Assembly: GCA_903862845.1 (NCBI GenBank)
Contig: CAIOZS010000236.1
Location: forward strand, 1-50,970
Origin: an uncultured Thermoleophilia bacterium
GTDB lineage: Bacteria; Actinomycetota; Thermoleophilia; UBA2241
Direction: 5' to 3'
DNA length: 50,970 bases
Shown: piece after piece, positions 19,587 through 28,513 of the stretch
How the letters are laid out: each line of letters starts with the position of its first letter
Numbering within the stretch: the stretch's first letter is position 1
Translations under genes and position numbers: made by a program
Notes under the pieces: generated by a model
Seen by the model: only the letters and a program-made list of their open reading frames with translations
Databases searched by the model: none
What the model was told of the DNA's origin: nothing

Positions 19587-20090
19587 CTAGTTCTCCATCC
19601 CCAGCTGATCGACGTTGAGCTCCGCGAGCGCTTCGTCGATGAGGCGCTGCTGATCGGCGGCGGTGAGGCTGCCGGCGGCGACCTTCTCGGTGGCCAGCGC
19701 CGTGAGCTCGGCGATCTGGCCCTTGAGCTCGCGGACGGCGGCGCGCGTGTCGCGCTCGATCTGCTCGTGAGCCTCGGCGAGCACGCGCGCGGACTGGGCC
19801 TTGGCTTCGGCCATGATCTCGGCCTTGGCGTGCTCGCCGGTGGTGCGCGAGCGCTCGAGGATCTCCTCGGCCTCGCTGCGCACCTTGGCGAGCGTCGCCT
19901 TGTACTCATCGAGAAGGCGATGCGCCTCGGCGCGCGTCTCCTCGGCCACGTCGATGCTCTCCTGCACCGTCTGGCGGCGTGCGTCGAGGAGTCGCTGGAT
20001 GGGCCGGAAAGCAAAGCGCACGAGCACGTACACGGCGATCGAGAACGTGATGAGGGTCCAGACCATCAGACCCCATTCGGTGTTCAGCAT
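19587..20090 (-). CDS. atpF: F1Fo ATP synthase b subunit
   Basis: The 167-aa product has one N-terminal membrane span (MVWTLITFSIAVYVLVRFAF) followed by a long charged helix (LLDARRQTVQESIDVAEETR) that forms the peripheral stalk as a dimer. Only one b-type gene is present, so a homodimer is expected. It lies 40 bp after atpE. Confidence 0.95.
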   Translation of the reverse strand: MLNTEWGLMVWTLITFSIAVYVLVRFAFRPIQRLLDARRQTVQESIDVAEETRAEAHRLLDEYKATLAKVRSEAEEILERSRTTGEHAKAEIMAEAKAQSARVLAEAHEQIERDTRAAVRELKGQIAELTALATEKVAAGSLTAADQQRLIDEALAELNVDQLGMEN

Positions 20091-20130
20091 GGCGTTCTCA
20101 GTCCTTCCATGCGGTCAGGCCTCGAGTGGG

Positions 20131-20403
<273 letters not shown>

Positions 20404-21258
20404 TCAATGTTCCGAGTCCAGCGCCCCGCCGATGTACACGGCGGAGAGGATGGCGAAGATGAAGGCCTGGATGACGGCCACGAAGATCTCGAACAGGTAA
20501 ATGAGCACTGAGGCGCCCTGGAGGGCGGCGGCGATGAGGTAGCTCTGAAAGATGAGCGCCATGGCGAAGAAGACCGCGAGGATGGCGTGACCCGCCACCA
20601 TGTTGGCGAAGAGTCGCACGGAGAGCGACACCAGCCGAAAGAATTCGCTGACCGCGTGGATCACGAAGATGAACTGCTTGAGCACGGGTGGCGCGCCGGA
20701 AGGCATCCAGCTCCCCACGTACTTGCGCACCCCGTACTTGTTGATGCCCGCGTAGTGGGTGAACACGAAGGTGAACAGGGCGAGCGTGATCGTGACATAC
20801 AGGTTCGCGGTGGCGGTGTAGAAGCTGAGCTGATGGTGCTCGCCGAGCGGCAGCGGGATGAGCCCGATGAGGTTGTTGATGAGGACGAAGAAGAACACGG
20901 CGCCGATGTACGGGAACCAGGTGTCGACGCCGCTCTTCATCACGGACCGGGCGATACCGTCGCGGGCCAGCGAGTAGAGCCCCTCGACGGCGGCCTGGAA
21001 GCGCCCGGGCACGGGCTTGAGATTGCGGGCGATGACGATGGCCATGATGACGATGACGGCCGTCGCGATCCACAGGTAGATGACGGCCTTGTTGATGGAC
21101 AGGTCGACAGGGCCTATGGACGGCAGCTTGAGGATGGGCGTGAGGTCGAACTCCCCGGCGACGTTGACAGTCTCCTTGGCGCCGCCCGGCAAGAGGAAGA
21201 GCCCGACGAGAGCGATGAGCACGACAACGAGCCAGACCCACTTGAGGCCCTTCTTCAT
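20404..21258 (-). CDS. atpB: F1Fo ATP synthase a subunit
   Basis: The 284-aa membrane protein starts MKKGLKWVWLVVV. The ion-path Arg is in VSLSVRLFANMVAGH, the usual position in the fourth long helix, and LIYLFEIFVAVIQAFIFAIL is near the C-terminus. The start is chosen at the ATG 21258, which overlaps the stop of the upstream atpI-like gene (ATGA). A longer frame to 21546 is unconserved and overlaps that gene. It forms the proton channel with the c-ring. Confidence 0.95.
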   Translation of the reverse strand: MKKGLKWVWLVVVLIALVGLFLLPGGAKETVNVAGEFDLTPILKLPSIGPVDLSINKAVIYLWIATAVIVIMAIVIARNLKPVPGRFQAAVEGLYSLARDGIARSVMKSGVDTWFPYIGAVFFFVLINNLIGLIPLPLGEHHQLSFYTATANLYVTITLALFTFVFTHYAGINKYGVRKYVGSWMPSGAPPVLKQFIFVIHAVSEFFRLVSLSVRLFANMVAGHAILAVFFAMALIFQSYLIAAALQGASVLIYLFEIFVAVIQAFIFAILSAVYIGGALDSEH

Positions 21259-21608
21259 CTGACTCTCACCCCGTGAGGGGGTCGCGGCGGCGCGGCATAC
21301 GTGAGCGGCCGCAGGCCGAGGTAGATGGTGAAGCCGGCGAGGAACGACAACGCGGCGGTGGCAAACGCCGGCCGCGCCAGGACGCCGACCACGACCAGCA
21401 CGGCGAGCACCACGGCGAGCCGCAAGGCCATGCCGCCGACGGCGAGGCCCAGCGCGAGATCGCGGCGCCGGCGGGCGCGGCGCCACGTGAGAGCCTCTAT
21501 GGCCCAGTAGACGAGGACGAGGCCGGCCCCCAGGGCGGCAGCCCACAGCGGCCGGCCGGCCAGCGCGGCGACGACGACGCAGACCACGGTCGCCGCGACG
21601 AGCGCCAA
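21255..21608 (-). CDS. ATP synthase subunit I-like membrane protein
   Basis: The 117-aa product has about four hydrophobic segments with the arginine loop TWRRARRRRDLALG between the second and third. AtpI-type proteins help assemble the c-ring and are placed directly before atpB, as here with a 4-bp overlap. Sequence conservation in this family is low, so position and topology are the main evidence. Confidence 0.7.
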   Translation of the reverse strand: MALVAATVVCVVVAALAGRPLWAAALGAGLVLVYWAIEALTWRRARRRRDLALGLAVGGMALRLAVVLAVLVVVGVLARPAFATAALSFLAGFTIYLGLRPLTYAAPPRPPHGVRVR

Positions 21609-21651
21609 GGGTGCTATGGCCTGCCTGGGGATGGGACCCTCCTCGTCGCGT

Positions 21652-21873
21652 TCATTTCGTCTCCAGATAGATGGCGTACAGCGCCAGGGCGAACCCGGCG
21701 AACACGCCGATCACCGTGAACAGCGGAAAGGTCTTCACGAGCCAGTCGACGCCGGCTCCGACGCCGAGGCCGGTGACGACGCCGCCGAGCAGCAGAAAGG
21801 CGACCGACTCGGCCGAGGTGGACGAGCCCTTCTTGTCGTCGCTGCGCCTGTCCTCCGGTGATTGCAAGGTCAC
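21652..21873 (-). CDS. AtpZ/AtpI-like ATP synthase accessory protein
   Basis: The 73-aa product has a charged N-terminus, then two membrane helices (SVAFLLLGGVVTGLGVGAGV and FTVIGVFAGFALALYAIYL). The glycine-rich first helix and the second helix ending in a short polar tail are typical of the small F0F1-ATPase accessory proteins encoded before atpB. It lies 3 bp after the wecA-like gene. Confidence 0.75.
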   Translation of the reverse strand: MTLQSPEDRRSDDKKGSSTSAESVAFLLLGGVVTGLGVGAGVDWLVKTFPLFTVIGVFAGFALALYAIYLETK

Positions 21874-21876
21874 ACT

Positions 21877-22989
21877 CTACCTGCCGTCCCGGGGGCCTGC
21901 AACGCCGTCGCCGTCGCCCGCAGGGTTGTTGCCCACGCCGGCGGCCAGCGGGTCTGGCAGCCCGCGACGCCGCGAGCGGTAGCGGCTGAGCAGCTGCGCC
22001 ATGTACACCGTAGCCACGCCGGCGGCGACGCCGAGCACGACCATGGCGGGAAGATTGTTGCGCTGCACGGCGATCGCGAGGCCGCTAAGAAGGATGCACC
22101 AGCTATAGAGCAGCAAGACGCTCTTGCGCTGCGAGAACCCGTGCACGAGCACGAGGTCGTGGTGCACGTGGTCCTGACCGGGCGAGTAGAACGGCACGCC
22201 GCGGCGCCAGCGGCGCCAGACGATGAGAGACAGGTCGACGAACGGCACGCCGAGCACCAGCAGCGGCAGGAGGAGGGCGATGGCCGCAGTGCCCTTCATC
22301 ACGCTCTGCACGCTGAGGCAGGCGAGGACGAACCCGAGCAGCATCGAACCGGCGTCGCCCATGAAGATGCTGGCCGGATGAAAGTTGAAGCGCAGGAAGG
22401 CGAAGGTCGCGCCGGCGAGCACCGCGGCGATCACCCCCGCGGCCGGGAAGTTGGTGCTCAGCGAGATGATGCAGAAAGTGAGCGCCGAGATGCCGCAAAC
22501 GCCGGCGGCGAGCCCATCGAGGCCGTCGATGAAGTTCACCATGTTGATGATCATCGCCATCCAGAACGCCGTGACGAGGACCGCGACCACCGTCGGGAAG
22601 TGGATCATGATCTCGGTGAACGGCACGCCCATGCGGTTGATACGGATGTCGAAGTAGATGGCCACGCTGATGGCCAGAAGCTGGCCGATGAACTTGACGA
22701 TCGGTTCGAGCTCGTAGAGGTCGTCGAACAGGCCGACGGCCACGACGATCGTGGCGCCGCCGATGATGCCCCATACCGAACGGTCGACGTCGACCAGGAT
22801 CAGCACGGGGATCATCCAGCCCAGGTACATGCCCAGCCCGCCGAGCAGGGGCGTGGCCAGCACGTGCATGCGGCGGTCGTCGCTGGGCGTGTCGACGGCG
22901 CCGGTGCGCTGGGCCAGGCGCCCCATGAGCGGGGTGAGAACGTACACGATGACGGCGGCGATCAGAAACCCCAGCACCGCCGTGCGCAA
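21877..22989 (-). CDS. undecaprenyl-phosphate GlcNAc-1-phosphate transferase (WecA/TagO type)
   Basis: The 370-aa polytopic membrane enzyme moves a HexNAc-1-phosphate from UDP-sugar to undecaprenyl phosphate. Motifs are AVGLFDDLYEL, NMVNFIDGLDGLAAG, SIFMGDAGSMLLG and the His-rich loop GQDHVHHDLVLVHGF. The start is taken as TTG at 22989, because GGAGAG lies 4 nt upstream and the first membrane helix follows at once. TTG at 23001 is possible. Longer frames read antisense-like sequence through the dCMP deaminase gene. The cluster position between glyA and atp genes matches rfe in mycobacteria. Its lipid product would feed wall polymers that LCP proteins attach. Confidence 0.88.
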   Translation of the reverse strand: MRTAVLGFLIAAVIVYVLTPLMGRLAQRTGAVDTPSDDRRMHVLATPLLGGLGMYLGWMIPVLILVDVDRSVWGIIGGATIVVAVGLFDDLYELEPIVKFIGQLLAISVAIYFDIRINRMGVPFTEIMIHFPTVVAVLVTAFWMAMIINMVNFIDGLDGLAAGVCGISALTFCIISLSTNFPAAGVIAAVLAGATFAFLRFNFHPASIFMGDAGSMLLGFVLACLSVQSVMKGTAAIALLLPLLVLGVPFVDLSLIVWRRWRRGVPFYSPGQDHVHHDLVLVHGFSQRKSVLLLYSWCILLSGLAIAVQRNNLPAMVVLGVAAGVATVYMAQLLSRYRSRRRGLPDPLAAGVGNNPAGDGDGVAGPRDGR

Positions 22990-23015
22990 AGGGCTCTCCA
23001 AGAGGAGTGGTCCGT

Positions 23016-23501
23016 CTATGGCAGCGTCTCCTGATGCACCGAGACGCCTGCCTCGGCGAGCATCTCTCGAGAGAGCTCGTCCGGGTACCCCTCGAGATAG
23101 TGGATCTCGCGGACTCCGCAGTTGATGAGCATCTTGGCACAGAGGATGCAGGGGTGAAGCGTCGTGTAGAGCGTGGCGCCCTCGATGGCGACTCCGTGCA
23201 CGGCCGCCTGGATGATCGCGTTCTGTTCCGCGTGAATGGCGCGGCACAGCTCCTGGCGCTCGCCGGAGGGAATGCCGAGCTGTGCGCGCAGGCAGCCGAC
23301 GTCGAGACAGTGAGCCGTGCCACGCGGAGCGCCGTTGTAGCCGGTGGCGAGAAGGCGCTTGTCGCGCACCAGCACGGCGCCGACCTGGCGGCGCAGGCAG
23401 GTGGAGCGAGTCGCCGCCTGCCGGGCGAGCTGCAGGAAGTACTCGTGCCAGCTCGGCCGCGAGCGCGGCGGCTCGGGGCTGCCTGCGGCGCTCCCGCTCA
23501 C
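23016..23501 (-). CDS. dCMP deaminase family zinc enzyme
   Basis: The 161-aa product has the cytidine/deoxycytidylate deaminase site: H90-A-E92 in [10 protein letters not shown] and C118-x2-C121 in [10 protein letters not shown]. It also has the extra Cys/His-rich insert of the dCMP family ([11 protein letters not shown]). It would convert dCMP to dUMP for thymidylate synthesis, or act in a ComEB-like role. The start ATG overlaps the glyA stop by 4 bp. Confidence 0.9.
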   Translation of the reverse strand: MSGSAAGSPEPPRSRPSWHEYFLQLARQAATRSTCLRRQVGAVLVRDKRLLATGYNGAPRGTAHCLDVGCLRAQLGIPSGERQELCRAIHAEQNAIIQAAVHGVAIEGATLYTTLHPCILCAKMLINCGVREIHYLEGYPDELSREMLAEAGVSVHQETLP

Positions 23502-24766
23502 AGGAACTCGTACAGCGGGAAGCGCTCCAGAAGGTCGAGGACCTCATGGTGGATCTCGGCCAGAGCCGCGTCGTTGTCGCGCGCCTCGAGCGCCCGGAGC
23601 ATGAGCTCGCCGGTCTGCCGCATGTCGGGTTCCATGAACCCGCGGGTGGTGACCGCCGGCGAGCCGACGCGCAGCCCGCTGGCGACGTTGAAGGAGCCTT
23701 CCTCGAACGGCACGACGTTGCGGTTGGCGGTGATGCCGACGCTCTCGAGGAGCTCCTGGCACTCCAGCCCGTTGAGGCCCGTGCTGCGCAGATCGAGCAA
23801 CGCCAGGTGCACGTCGGTGCCCCCCGACACGAGACGTATGCCGCCCTCGGCGAGCGTCTCGGCGAGGGCGGCGCAGTTGGCGACGACCTGACGCTGCAAG
23901 CGGCGGAACGGCTCGCTCTGGGCGATCTTGAGGCAGGCCGCCTTGGCGGCGATGACGTGCATGAGCGGCCCGCCCTGCATGCCCGGGAAGACGGCCCGGT
24001 CGATCGCCCTGGCGTGCTCCTGGCGGCACATGATGAGGCCGGCGCGCGGGCCGGTGAGGGTCTTGTGCGTGGTGCTCGTGACCACGTCGCAGTAGGGCAC
24101 AGGGTTCGGATGGACGCCGGCCGCGATGAGGCCGGCGATATGGGCGATATCGGCGAGCAGCAGCGCGCCGCACTCGTCGGCGATCGCGCGGAAGGCGGCC
24201 CAGTCGACGGTCCTGGGGTACGAGCTGTAGCCGCAGATGATGAGCTTGGGGCGGCGCGCCAGGGCGAGCTCCCTGACCTCGTCGTAGTCGATGGTCTCGG
24301 TGTCGCGACGGACGTGGTACTGGACCACGTCGTAGGTGCGTCCCGAGTAGTTGATCGCGAGCCCGTGCGTAAGATGACCGCCGTGCGTCATCTCCATGCC
24401 CATGAGCGTATCGCCCGGGTCGAGGAGGGCGAACAGGGCGGCAAGGTTGGCCGAGGAGCCCGAATGAGGCTGCACGTTGACGTGCTCGGCGCCGAACACC
24501 GCCTTGCAGCGGTCGATGGCGAGCTGCTCGACACGGTCGACGATCTCGCAGCCACCGTAGTACCGCGCTCCAGGCAGGCCCTCGGCGTACTTGTTGGTGA
24601 GCACCGAGCCCGTGGCCTCCAGGACCGCGCGACTGGCGAAGTTCTCGCTGGCGATGAGCTCGAGCGTCTCCTGCTGGCGGATGAGCTCGCTGCGTAGCAG
24701 TTCGTTGAGCTCAGGATCGAGGTGGTAGAGCGGCTCGCGGCGCCACTCCCGGCCGACTGGGCTCAC
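23498..24766 (-). CDS. glyA: serine hydroxymethyltransferase
   Basis: The 422-aa PLP enzyme converts serine and tetrahydrofolate to glycine and 5,10-methylene-THF. Motifs are [11 protein letters not shown] (36-46), [11 protein letters not shown], and the PLP lysine K235 in [12 protein letters not shown]. The GTG start at 24766 has GGAAGG 7 nt upstream and overlaps the rpiB stop (GTGA). Its one-carbon product pairs with the dUMP from the adjacent deaminase for dTMP synthesis. No glycine riboswitch was recognised upstream. Confidence 0.96.
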   Translation of the reverse strand: MSPVGREWRREPLYHLDPELNELLRSELIRQQETLELIASENFASRAVLEATGSVLTNKYAEGLPGARYYGGCEIVDRVEQLAIDRCKAVFGAEHVNVQPHSGSSANLAALFALLDPGDTLMGMEMTHGGHLTHGLAINYSGRTYDVVQYHVRRDTETIDYDEVRELALARRPKLIICGYSSYPRTVDWAAFRAIADECGALLLADIAHIAGLIAAGVHPNPVPYCDVVTSTTHKTLTGPRAGLIMCRQEHARAIDRAVFPGMQGGPLMHVIAAKAACLKIAQSEPFRRLQRQVVANCAALAETLAEGGIRLVSGGTDVHLALLDLRSTGLNGLECQELLESVGITANRNVVPFEEGSFNVASGLRVGSPAVTTRGFMEPDMRQTGELMLRALEARDNDAALAEIHHEVLDLLERFPLYEFL

Positions 24767-25209
24767 GCCCGGCCTTCCGGCAGTTCGATGAGCTCGATGC
24801 GCCGCTGATGACGGCCGCCCTCGAACGGCGTGCTCATCCACACCTCGGCGATCGCCCACGCCTCGTCCTCGCTGAGCAGGCGACCGCCCAGGCAGAGGAT
24901 GTTGGAGTCGTTGTGCCGGCGGGCCATCTCGGCCAGATGAGGCGTGAAGCAGTCGGCGGCGCGCACCCCGGCGTGACGGTTGGCTGCCATGCAGACGCCG
25001 AGGCCGGTGCCGCAGGCCAGCAGGCCGCGCTCGACCTCGCCGGCGGCCACCATGGCGGCCACGCGATGCGCGAACGTGGGATAGTCGACGGAGGTCTCGG
25101 CCGAATCGGTGCCCACGTCGATGACCTCGTGGCCCTGGGAGCGCAGACCGCGCACCACGGCCTCCTTGATGGCGTATCCGCCGTGGTCGGCGCCTGCAGC
25201 GATCTTCAC
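24763..25209 (-). CDS. rpiB: ribose-5-phosphate isomerase B
   Basis: The 148-aa product starts [18 protein letters not shown], with the catalytic Cys in [16 protein letters not shown] and [14 protein letters not shown] behind it. It interconverts ribulose-5-P and ribose-5-P. The start is a GTG with GGGAG 7 nt upstream. The C-terminus ([15 protein letters not shown]) is complete. It overlaps glyA by 4 bp. Confidence 0.95.
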   Translation of the reverse strand: MKIAAGADHGGYAIKEAVVRGLRSQGHEVIDVGTDSAETSVDYPTFAHRVAAMVAAGEVERGLLACGTGLGVCMAANRHAGVRAADCFTPHLAEMARRHNDSNILCLGGRLLSEDEAWAIAEVWMSTPFEGGRHQRRIELIELPEGRA

Positions 25210-25261
25210 GGTAGTCTCCCTTTCGCTCGGCGGTTGCCGCGGTCACGGACCTCCGATTCTA

Positions 25262-26155
25262 TCAGTCCGCGAGGGTCAGCTCCCCCCGCAGGATGGGCTG
25301 CACGGGGCCGCCGACCAGCACATCTTCGATGTGGTCGGCGGCCCCCGTGACGGCGACCGTGAGCAGGCTGGGCCGGTTGATGGCTGCCCCCTGGAGCACG
25401 ACGCGCCGCGCGCCCGGCGCGAGCAGCCCGGCGCGCGCCATGTAGGCCGCCAGCGGCCCCGCGGCGCTGCCGGTGGCCGGATCCTCGGGGATGCCCGAGA
25501 GCGGGAAGAGGCCGCGGGCCTCGATCCACGGAGTCTCCTGCCGGGTGAAGGCGCAGGGGTAGGCCTCGCCGAGCTCGCGCTCGAAGGCGTCGAACAGCGA
25601 GAGGTTGGGCGCCAGGTGAGCCAAGGCGCGCTGGCTGCGCAGCGGGATGATGGTATACGTGAGGCCGGTACCCACAGGGGTGGGCTCGAGGTCGGGGTGG
25701 AGATCGTCCTCCGAGAGACCGAGCAGCGCGGCGACGCGCGCGCGCGGCGCCGGGGCGCCGAACGTCGGCGGCCCCTGGTGCACCGTGGCCGCCAGCGGCA
25801 CGCCGTCGCGCACCTCGACCTCGACCAGGGTGGGCCCGACGCCGAGCTCGAGCACCACCCGGGTGACCGGCTCCACGGCCGCGACGATCCCCAGCCGCAC
25901 GAGCTCCCAGGCGGTGCCCACACTGGGGTGCCCGGCGAAAGGCAGCTCGAGCGCCGGCGTGAAGATACGCACGCGGACGTCCCCGTCGCGCTCCGCCTCC
26001 ATCACGAACGCGGTCTCAGAGAGATTCATCTCGCTGGCGATGGCCTGCATCTGCGCGGCCGTGAGGCCGTCGGCCCCGGGGAAGATGGCCAGCGGGTTGC
26101 CGGCGAACGGCCGGTCGGTGAACACGTCCACCTGGTAGAACGGCAGCGTTCTCAT
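25262..26155 (-). CDS. PhzF-family epimerase/isomerase-like protein
   Basis: The 297-aa product begins FYQVDVFTDRPFAGNPLAIF and has the PhzF site residues in SEMNLSETAF, the LPFAGHPSVGTA motif and EDPATGSAAGPLAAY. The family isomerises small carboxylic acids; most members outside phenazine clusters have no known substrate. The ATG at 26155 overlaps the sua5 stop. It is 52 bp ahead of rpiB. Confidence 0.9.
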   Translation of the reverse strand: MRTLPFYQVDVFTDRPFAGNPLAIFPGADGLTAAQMQAIASEMNLSETAFVMEAERDGDVRVRIFTPALELPFAGHPSVGTAWELVRLGIVAAVEPVTRVVLELGVGPTLVEVEVRDGVPLAATVHQGPPTFGAPAPRARVAALLGLSEDDLHPDLEPTPVGTGLTYTIIPLRSQRALAHLAPNLSLFDAFERELGEAYPCAFTRQETPWIEARGLFPLSGIPEDPATGSAAGPLAAYMARAGLLAPGARRVVLQGAAINRPSLLTVAVTGAADHIEDVLVGGPVQPILRGELTLAD

Positions 26156-26841
26156 GGCGACGGCGGCTCCTTCCGCGTGCCGGCCAGCCTTGCGGCGACC
26201 TCGGCTTCCCCCCACACGCCGGCGCGCACCAGGCGCCAGCGGCCGGTCTCTGCATACCGGCTCAAGTCTACGACGGTCGAGGCACGGCCGCTCACCGCGC
26301 CGGCGTCCAGCGCCAGATCGCAGCGCGCCAGCACAGACGCGTCCACCTCGTCCAGACACGCGGGCGGCGGCGCGCCGCCGGGATTGGCGCTGGAGGCGAC
26401 CAGCGGCCGTCGCAGGCCGGCGAGGACGCGCGCGGCCGGCGGCCACTGCGGCACGCGCAGCCCCAGCGTGGCGGCGGCCGGCCGGCCGAAGGCCTCGCCG
26501 GCCTCCCCCGGCGGCGGGAAGTCCCAGTCGCGCGGATACGGCACCAGAAGTGTCACCGGCCCGGGGAGCAAGCGCCGGCAGGCGGCGCGCAGCTCCGGCG
26601 CCAGCGCCACTGCGGTCTCCAGAGCTTCGAGCGACGCGAAGACGACCTGCAGCGGCTTGCCGGGGTCGCGACCCTTGGCCGCTACCAGCGCGCCGGCGAC
26701 CGCCGGCGTGAGTGCCCCGCCGATGCCGTAGACCGTGTCGGTCGGGAAGCAGACGAGGCGCGCGGCAGCGATGCGCTGCTCCACAGCGCTCGCCTCGGCC
26801 GCGCCGAGCGCGGCGAGATCGATCAGAGCGGGGTGGGCCAC
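26152..26841 (-). CDS. L-threonylcarbamoyladenylate synthase (Sua5/YwlC/YrdC)
   Basis: The 229-aa product has CFPTDTVYGIGG, KGRDPGKPLQVVF and LVASSANPGGAPP, the nucleotide-binding motifs of the YrdC domain. It makes threonylcarbamoyl-AMP for the t6A37 tRNA modification. The GTG start at 26841 lies just after the stop of the hisF fragment; upstream sequence in frame is Arg-rich and unconserved. The short length shows a YrdC domain without the Sua5 C-terminal domain. Neighbours match the sua5-wecA-atp order of mycobacteria. Confidence 0.9.
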   Translation of the reverse strand: MAHPALIDLAALGAAEASAVEQRIAAARLVCFPTDTVYGIGGALTPAVAGALVAAKGRDPGKPLQVVFASLEALETAVALAPELRAACRRLLPGPVTLLVPYPRDWDFPPPGEAGEAFGRPAAATLGLRVPQWPPAARVLAGLRRPLVASSANPGGAPPPACLDEVDASVLARCDLALDAGAVSGRASTVVDLSRYAETGRWRLVRAGVWGEAEVAARLAGTRKEPPSP

Positions 26842-26855
26842 GGCGTTGCCGGCCG

Positions 26856-26993
26856 TCAGCGAAAAGCCGGGCCGTCTGCGGCGCCCGGCCCGGCGCCCGA
26901 ATCGCCGGCCTCGCGGAGCGCGACGCAGCTCGTCCCTTTGACGACGCGCCCGACGCGCACGTCGAGGCACGGGCTGAGGCGCTTCACGAGCAC
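26856..26993 (-). pseudogene. hisF remnant: first ~29 residues of imidazole glycerol phosphate synthase cyclase
   Basis: A GTG with GGGAGAAG 3 nt upstream opens a 45-codon frame 22 bp after hisA. Residues 4-31 read KRLSPCLDVRVGRVVKGTSC followed by VALREAGD, the diagnostic HisF N-terminus including the Asp of PCLDV. After this the frame continues in unrelated Gly/Ala-rich codons and stops. The remaining ~220 residues of HisF are absent and sua5 follows within 15 bp. The fragment sits in the normal hisA-hisF place, so it is best read as a deletion scar. Confidence 0.8.
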
Positions 26994-27015
26994 CGGCTTC
27001 TCCCGCCCCGCACGC

Positions 27016-27741
27016 TCAGCCGGCGTACACGGCCAGCGCGTCGGCGAGCGTGAAGGCGTTCTCGTAGAGCGAGCGCCCAATGATCACCCCGACAACAGTG
27101 GGCAGGTCCAGCTTCTTGAGGCGCCGCAGGTCGTCGAGCAGCCCGATGCCGCCTGAGAGGACGATCTCGAGCGCTGTAGCGTCGGCGAGGTCGCGCAAGC
27201 CGCTGAGGTTCGGCCCTCCGAGCATGCCGTCGCGGGCCGTGTCGGTGTACACGACGCGCTTGACACCGTGCTCGACAAGGATCTTGGAAAAGTGGAGGGC
27301 GCTCATCTGCGAGCGCTGCTGCCAGCCGTGCGTGGTCACCATGCCGTCGCTGCAGTCGAGGCCCACGACGAGGCGCTCGCCGAGCCACTTCAAGGAGTCG
27401 TCGAGCAGATCGAGCGCCGTCACGGCCGCCGTGCCCATGACCACCCAATGGACGCCGATGCCCGCGACGAGGGCGAGGTTCCTGGCACTGCGGATGCCGC
27501 CGCCGTACTGCACCGGTATGTCGAGGGACTTGACGATGCGCTCCACGACGCCGACGTTGACGAGCTCGCCGGTGCGCGCGGCATCGAGGTCGACGACGTG
27601 AAGCGCCTCCGCTCCCTGGTCCTGCCAGAGCCGCGCCAGCGAGACGGGATCGTCGCCGAACACGGTGACGTCGTCGAAGTCGCCGCGCCGCAGGCGCACG
27701 GCGTTGCCGCCCTGGATGTCGATTGCCGGGAAGACGATCAT
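27016..27741 (-). CDS. hisA: phosphoribosylformimino-AICAR-phosphate isomerase (HisA/PriA)
   Basis: The 241-aa TIM barrel has FPAIDIQGGNAVRL, VQYGGGIRS, VVGLDCSDG, YTDTARDGML and VLSGGIG, including both catalytic Asp residues (PAID and YTD). It carries out the fourth step of histidine synthesis. In many actinobacteria the enzyme is PriA and also works in tryptophan synthesis. The ATG overlaps the stop of the hisH scrap by 4 bp. It appears intact although both subunits of the next enzyme are broken, so a PriA-like role could explain its survival. Confidence 0.95.
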   Translation of the reverse strand: MIVFPAIDIQGGNAVRLRRGDFDDVTVFGDDPVSLARLWQDQGAEALHVVDLDAARTGELVNVGVVERIVKSLDIPVQYGGGIRSARNLALVAGIGVHWVVMGTAAVTALDLLDDSLKWLGERLVVGLDCSDGMVTTHGWQQRSQMSALHFSKILVEHGVKRVVYTDTARDGMLGGPNLSGLRDLADATALEIVLSGGIGLLDDLRRLKKLDLPTVVGVIIGRSLYENAFTLADALAVYAG

Positions 27742-27872
27742 GGGGTGCCCACCGCCTCGCCGGCGCGGGCGACGAGGTCGGCCGGGAGGCTGAGGCCCGC
27801 AACGGACATCTTCTCGGGATTGAACTGCACGGCCCCTACACTATCCCGGGCGACGGTCGCCGGGGCCGTCAT
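27738..27872 (-). pseudogene. 44-codon ORF with the HisH C-terminus, probable deletion scar
   Basis: The frame opens at ATG 27872 inside an ATGA overlap with the hisG stop and closes at TGA 27738 inside an ATGA overlap with hisA. Residues 11-44 include VGAVQFNPEKMSVAGLSL, which matches the C-terminal glutaminase motif of HisH (G-V-Q-F-H-P-E-K-S, then G-L). The catalytic His is Asn here. The first ten residues (MTAPATVARD) are not HisH-like and could come from another his gene such as hisB. The order hisG-(hisB)-hisH-hisA suggests an internal deletion that kept both junctions in frame. Confidence 0.65.
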
Positions 27873-28513
27873 CGCTCTTCCAGGGACGCCCGCAGGCGGT
27901 CCAGGAGCTCAGCCAGGCGTTCGCCGCCGAGGGCGCGGGCGGCGCGCCCCGCGACGAGACGGGCGCTGCAGGCGGCGACGTCCTCGCGCACATGGAGCCC
28001 CGCGGGACGGCCGGCGGAGGCGCCCCCGTCGTCGCCGAGGAGCCGGCTGCGCAACTCGACGACGCCGTCGGCGATGCCGAGGCCGGGCGCCAGGGCGGCC
28101 GCGTCGAAGGCCACGAGCTCGACCTGCCGCCCGGTGACGGAGAAGTGGCGCCGCGTCACGCGGGGGTAGCGCGTGGCCACGCGCGGCCGGCCGCGGTGGG
28201 AGGCTCCGGCGGCCGGCTCCGGCGTCGCGTACACGAGGACGTCGTTGCAGACGCGCAGATCGAGGAGCTCGTGCACCGGGGGAGCCAGCTCGAGAAGCAG
28301 GTCCTTGCCGGCGATCCCCGCGTCGAGGGCTCCGCGGACGCAGGCCTCGAGCACGTCGGCGCCCGGCGCCAGCAGCCAGGTGACTTCACCGACGTCCACC
28401 AGCGCCGGGCCGACCGCGGCGCGCAAGGCGCCCGCGGGCAGGCCGGCCCGTTCGAGAAGATCGAGCAGCTGCGCCGGCGGCGGCCCACCGTGGTAGGCGA
28501 GGCCGAGTTTCAC
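27869..28513 (-). CDS. hisG: ATP phosphoribosyltransferase, short form
   Basis: The 214-aa product is the catalytic subunit of the first histidine-pathway step. It has VTWLLAPGADVLEACV, ALDAGIAGKDLLLE and RVATRYPRV, and lacks the C-terminal regulatory domain of long HisG, so it needs HisZ. The N-terminus (MKLGLAYHGG) is somewhat diverged. The GTG start overlaps the hisZ stop (GTGA). The stop overlaps the small hisH-like ORF. Confidence 0.85.
   Translation of the reverse strand: MKLGLAYHGGPPPAQLLDLLERAGLPAGALRAAVGPALVDVGEVTWLLAPGADVLEACVRGALDAGIAGKDLLLELAPPVHELLDLRVCNDVLVYATPEPAAGASHRGRPRVATRYPRVTRRHFSVTGRQVELVAFDAAALAPGLGIADGVVELRSRLLGDDGGASAGRPAGLHVREDVAACSARLVAGRAARALGGERLAELLDRLRASLEER

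Noticed and set aside
21259-21546. N-terminal extension of AtpB
   Set aside because: The extra residues are Arg/Pro-rich, overlap the atpI-like gene and have no family match; ATG 21258 gives the normal length.
24767-25261. Glycine riboswitch for glyA
   Set aside because: glyA is inside an operon, overlapping rpiB, and no aptamer-like structure was recognised upstream of rpiB.
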